64,000 nt of DNA from a bacterium (GTDB taxonomy: Bacteria; Hinthialibacterota; Hinthialibacteria; Hinthialibacterales; Hinthialibacteraceae), in the NCBI GenBank assembly GCA_016125385.1, contig WGLV01000011.1:146936-210935 (forward strand). The letters run 5' to 3'. Below are positions 62,754-64,000 of this stretch, piece by piece. Made by a program: the position numbers and the translations under genes. Numbering within the stretch: position 1 is the first letter of the stretch; each line of letters starts with the position of its first letter. The notes beneath the pieces were generated by a model. That model made no database searches, was not told the origin of the DNA, and saw only the letters and a list, made by a program, of their open reading frames with translations.

Positions 62754-63114
62754 GATGGTTACTGCGCTTCCAGTGGTTCAGAGTGATTCAATCATCAATA
62801 ATCGCAAAGCCGGGATGCTTCCGGCATATAGATATCTTTGAATTATATTGTATTCAATTCATTTTTCTATATGATTTTCCATGATGCTCATGGAAAGGGC
62901 GCAAAACAACTCGTGAGTTTCGTGGTATTTTAGAGTCATGTTAACGGTCCGGCGGATTCATCTCTCAAAATGAAGGACGCCCTTTCAAAAAGACGATCAT
63001 ATCCGTAAAATGCGTTAACTTGAATCTCGATTAATTGTATTGTTATGTCTCATTTATTTGCTTTTTTGAAATAAAATATGTCAAATATTTTCTTCGTGTA
63101 AAAAATATGGTTTT
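62754..63114. other. AT-rich divergent intergenic region
   Basis: Between pilM (minus) and the pilin gene (plus). Very AT-rich, with imperfect inverted repeats around 62840-62860. Two tiny frames (11-residue scale) start at 62881 and about 62939, but neither has a ribosome site. Nothing else supported apart from the sigma-54 site that follows. Confidence 0.6.
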
Positions 63115-63130
63115 TGGCGCCATCCCTGCA
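63115..63130 (+). promoter_or_regulatory. Sigma-54 promoter candidate for the pilin gene
   Basis: TGGCGCCATCCCTGCA has the RpoN spacing (GG at 63116-63117, GC at 63128-63129) and shares TTGGCGCCA and TGC with the flagellar site at 53305-53320. A perfect TATAAT at 63131-63136 overlaps it but lacks a -35 (TGGTTT at 17 bases), so sigma-70 use is less likely but possible. Confidence 0.6.
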
Positions 63131-63186
63131 TATAATCATCCGCGAAGTCAAAAACAATTTTTTTCTTCCCCTATTGGAGGCTCATG

Positions 63187-63612
63187 ATGGACAACGTAGT
63201 GAAAAGCACAGTTCGTAAGAATGTTTTGAAGAAGCAGGCGGGTTTCACCTTTATCGAAATCATCGTGGTTCTGGTGATTCTCGGCATCATCGCGGCGATC
63301 GCGGTTCCCAAGTTCGTCAGCGTGACCGCCGACGCCAAAAAGGTCGCAGCGGAAGGCACCTACGCCGCCATGAAGTCGGCCTGTTCGATGGCTTTCGCCA
63401 AACACCGCGCCGCTCAGCTCGAAAAAAGCGGTTCCGGCGATGAACAGTACGTCACCGATTCCAAGTCGCTTGAGTACTACATCGAAGACGGCTTCCCCAA
63501 AGACGTCAGCGTTACGGGAAAAGCGATTACTCTTCAGGATGGCAGCGAGGTCAGTATCACGGCGGAGACCAACGAAACTCCCGCTCGACTGAGCCGAACG
63601 GCAAAGAAGTAG
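63187..63612 (+). CDS. Major-pilin-like prepilin
   Basis: A 141-residue protein. After a 16-residue basic leader (NVVKSTVRKNVLKKQ) comes the prepilin-peptidase site AG/FTFIEIIVVLVILGIIAAIA with Glu+5, then AVPKFVSVTADAKKVAAEGTYAAMKSA, a long helix and a small C-terminal domain. This fits type IV pilin or GspG-like pseudopilin. GGAGG at 63176-63180 is 6 bases before the second ATG (63187) and 3 from the first (63184), so the second is preferred. It is divergent from the assembly operon, as pilin genes often are. Confidence 0.9.
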   Translation: MDNVVKSTVRKNVLKKQAGFTFIEIIVVLVILGIIAAIAVPKFVSVTADAKKVAAEGTYAAMKSACSMAFAKHRAAQLEKSGSGDEQYVTDSKSLEYYIEDGFPKDVSVTGKAITLQDGSEVSITAETNETPARLSRTAKK

Positions 63613-63627
63613 ACTGGCGAGGCTTTG

Positions 63628-64000
63628 ATGACTCGCATTGCCTGGATCGTTTTCCTTTCGTTGATTGTTCTCTTCGACGTAACGCCCCCGCTTCGGCGGG
63701 GGTTTGTTTTGTTTAGTGAATTGTCGAGCGCGCCGAGGGCTTTCGCCGCCGCGCTGGACAACGAGAAGGATGATTCAAAAGACGACTCGGAAAAAGGGAA
63801 TAACAAAGACGACGATAGTCAGGAAGAGTCTGATAATAACGGAAATAACGGAAATAACGGGAATAACGGAAACAACGGAAACAACGGAAACAACGGAAAC
63901 AACGGAAACAACGGAAACAACGGAAACAACGGAAACAACGGAAACAACGGAAACAACGGAAACAACGGAAACAACGGAAACAACGGAAACAACGGAAACA
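63628..64000 (+). CDS. Repeat-rich exported protein, 3' truncated by window end
   Basis: An ORF with no stop within the window. GAGG at 63619-63622 lies 5 bases before the ATG. The N-terminus (TRIAWIVFLSLIVLF) is hydrophobic, and a second hydrophobic stretch ends in RAFAAALDNEKDD, so an export signal is plausible. An acidic Asp/Lys/Ser-rich region follows, then from 63835 tandem Asn-Asn-Gly repeats to the end of the window. The 5' coding part contains an intrinsic terminator (see separate entry), so expression may need read-through. No family recognised. Confidence 0.65.
   Translation, partial: MTRIAWIVFLSLIVLFDVTPPLRRGFVLFSELSSAPRAFAAALDNEKDDSKDDSEKGNNKDDDSQEESDNNGNNGNNGNNGNNGNNGNNGNNGNNGNNGNNGNNGNNGNNGNNGNNGNNGNNGN
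63685..63714 (+). terminator. UUCG-loop terminator inside the 5' end of the repeat ORF
   Basis: CCCCCGC (63685-63691), loop TTCG (63692-63695), GCGGGGG (63696-63702), followed by TTTGTTTTGTTT (63703-63714). It would serve the pilin gene ending at 63612, yet lies 57 bases inside the next ORF. Confidence 0.88.
63835..64000 (+). repeat. 9-base tandem repeat encoding Asn-Asn-Gly
   Basis: Unit AACAACGGA, in frame with the ORF from 63628. Four units at the start use AATAAC (one with GGG), then fourteen identical copies run to 63996 and the array continues past the window. About 18 units visible; the true copy number is unknown. Confidence 0.95.

Noticed and set aside
63835..64000. CRISPR-like array
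   Set aside because: The 9-base units are contiguous with no spacers and stay in a reading frame; it is a coding tandem repeat.

Overview
The window looks like chromosomal DNA from an uncultivated, flagellated, diderm-like bacterium with fairly GC-rich coding DNA and AT-rich intergenic patches. MurE carries the DNPR motif of meso-diaminopimelate-adding enzymes. There is a secretin-based type II secretion/type IV pilus assembly operon, a flagellar hook operon, and several Tat-signal sugar enzymes (Gfo/Idh, isomerase/epimerase) plus a secreted PL1-type lyase. That mix recalls PVC-like and neighbouring candidate phyla such as Hydrogenedentota or Sumerlaeota, but no marker here fixes the phylum and the assignment is a guess. 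No rRNA, tRNA, CRISPR array, transposase or prophage gene was seen.

Region 1 (1-14.2 kb, minus strand) is a compact division and cell wall cluster: mraZ-rsmH-ftsL-ftsI-murE-mraY-murD-ftsW-murG-murC-ftsQ-ftsA, most genes touching or overlapping. murF, murB and ddl are missing from their usual places, and ftsZ would lie off the left edge. In front of mraZ, TGGG boxes on one helical face overlap a candidate promoter, suggesting MraZ autoregulation.

Region 2 (14.4-26.5 kb) holds a DUF1499 protein, an unlisted 24-residue membrane peptide, a GNAT acetyltransferase, a HAD phosphatase with a Tat-exported Gfo/Idh oxidoreductase, endonuclease V, mfd, and an operon of an unknown 555-residue protein, sixA, recF and a GmhB-like protein lacking key catalytic residues. 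A four-hairpin element ending in a strong terminator (18.07-18.2 kb) looks like an uncatalogued small RNA.

Region 3 (26.8-33.1 kb, minus strand) runs ftsH-folP-cdaA-cdaR(ybbR)-pdxJ-rpe. It joins proteolysis, folate, cyclic di-AMP, vitamin B6 and pentose phosphate functions. cdaA has no usable standard start codon that would keep its first membrane helix.

Region 4 (33.1-47.2 kb) contains three large multi-pass envelope proteins (two GT-C-like proteins with overlapping divergent 5' ends, and an O-antigen-ligase-like protein with TPRs), class I fructose-bisphosphate aldolase, a methyltransferase, a secreted propeller-like protein, a Tat-exported TIM-barrel isomerase, an Nramp-fold transporter lacking the metal-binding motifs, a pilin-like protein, a thioredoxin-like ferredoxin and a pectate-lyase-like secreted protein.

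Region 5 (47.2-64 kb) is about motility and secretion. fliK-flgD-flgE (with a 1010-residue hook protein) is preceded by a good sigma-54 promoter. A pilM-N-O-P-like/gspD-gspE-gspF operon ends in a receiver-phosphatase-kinase fusion and its STAS partner. A divergent major-pilin-like gene has a sigma-54 site nearly identical to the flagellar one, and is followed by an ORF of Asn-Asn-Gly repeats that carries a strong terminator inside its 5' coding region and runs off the window.
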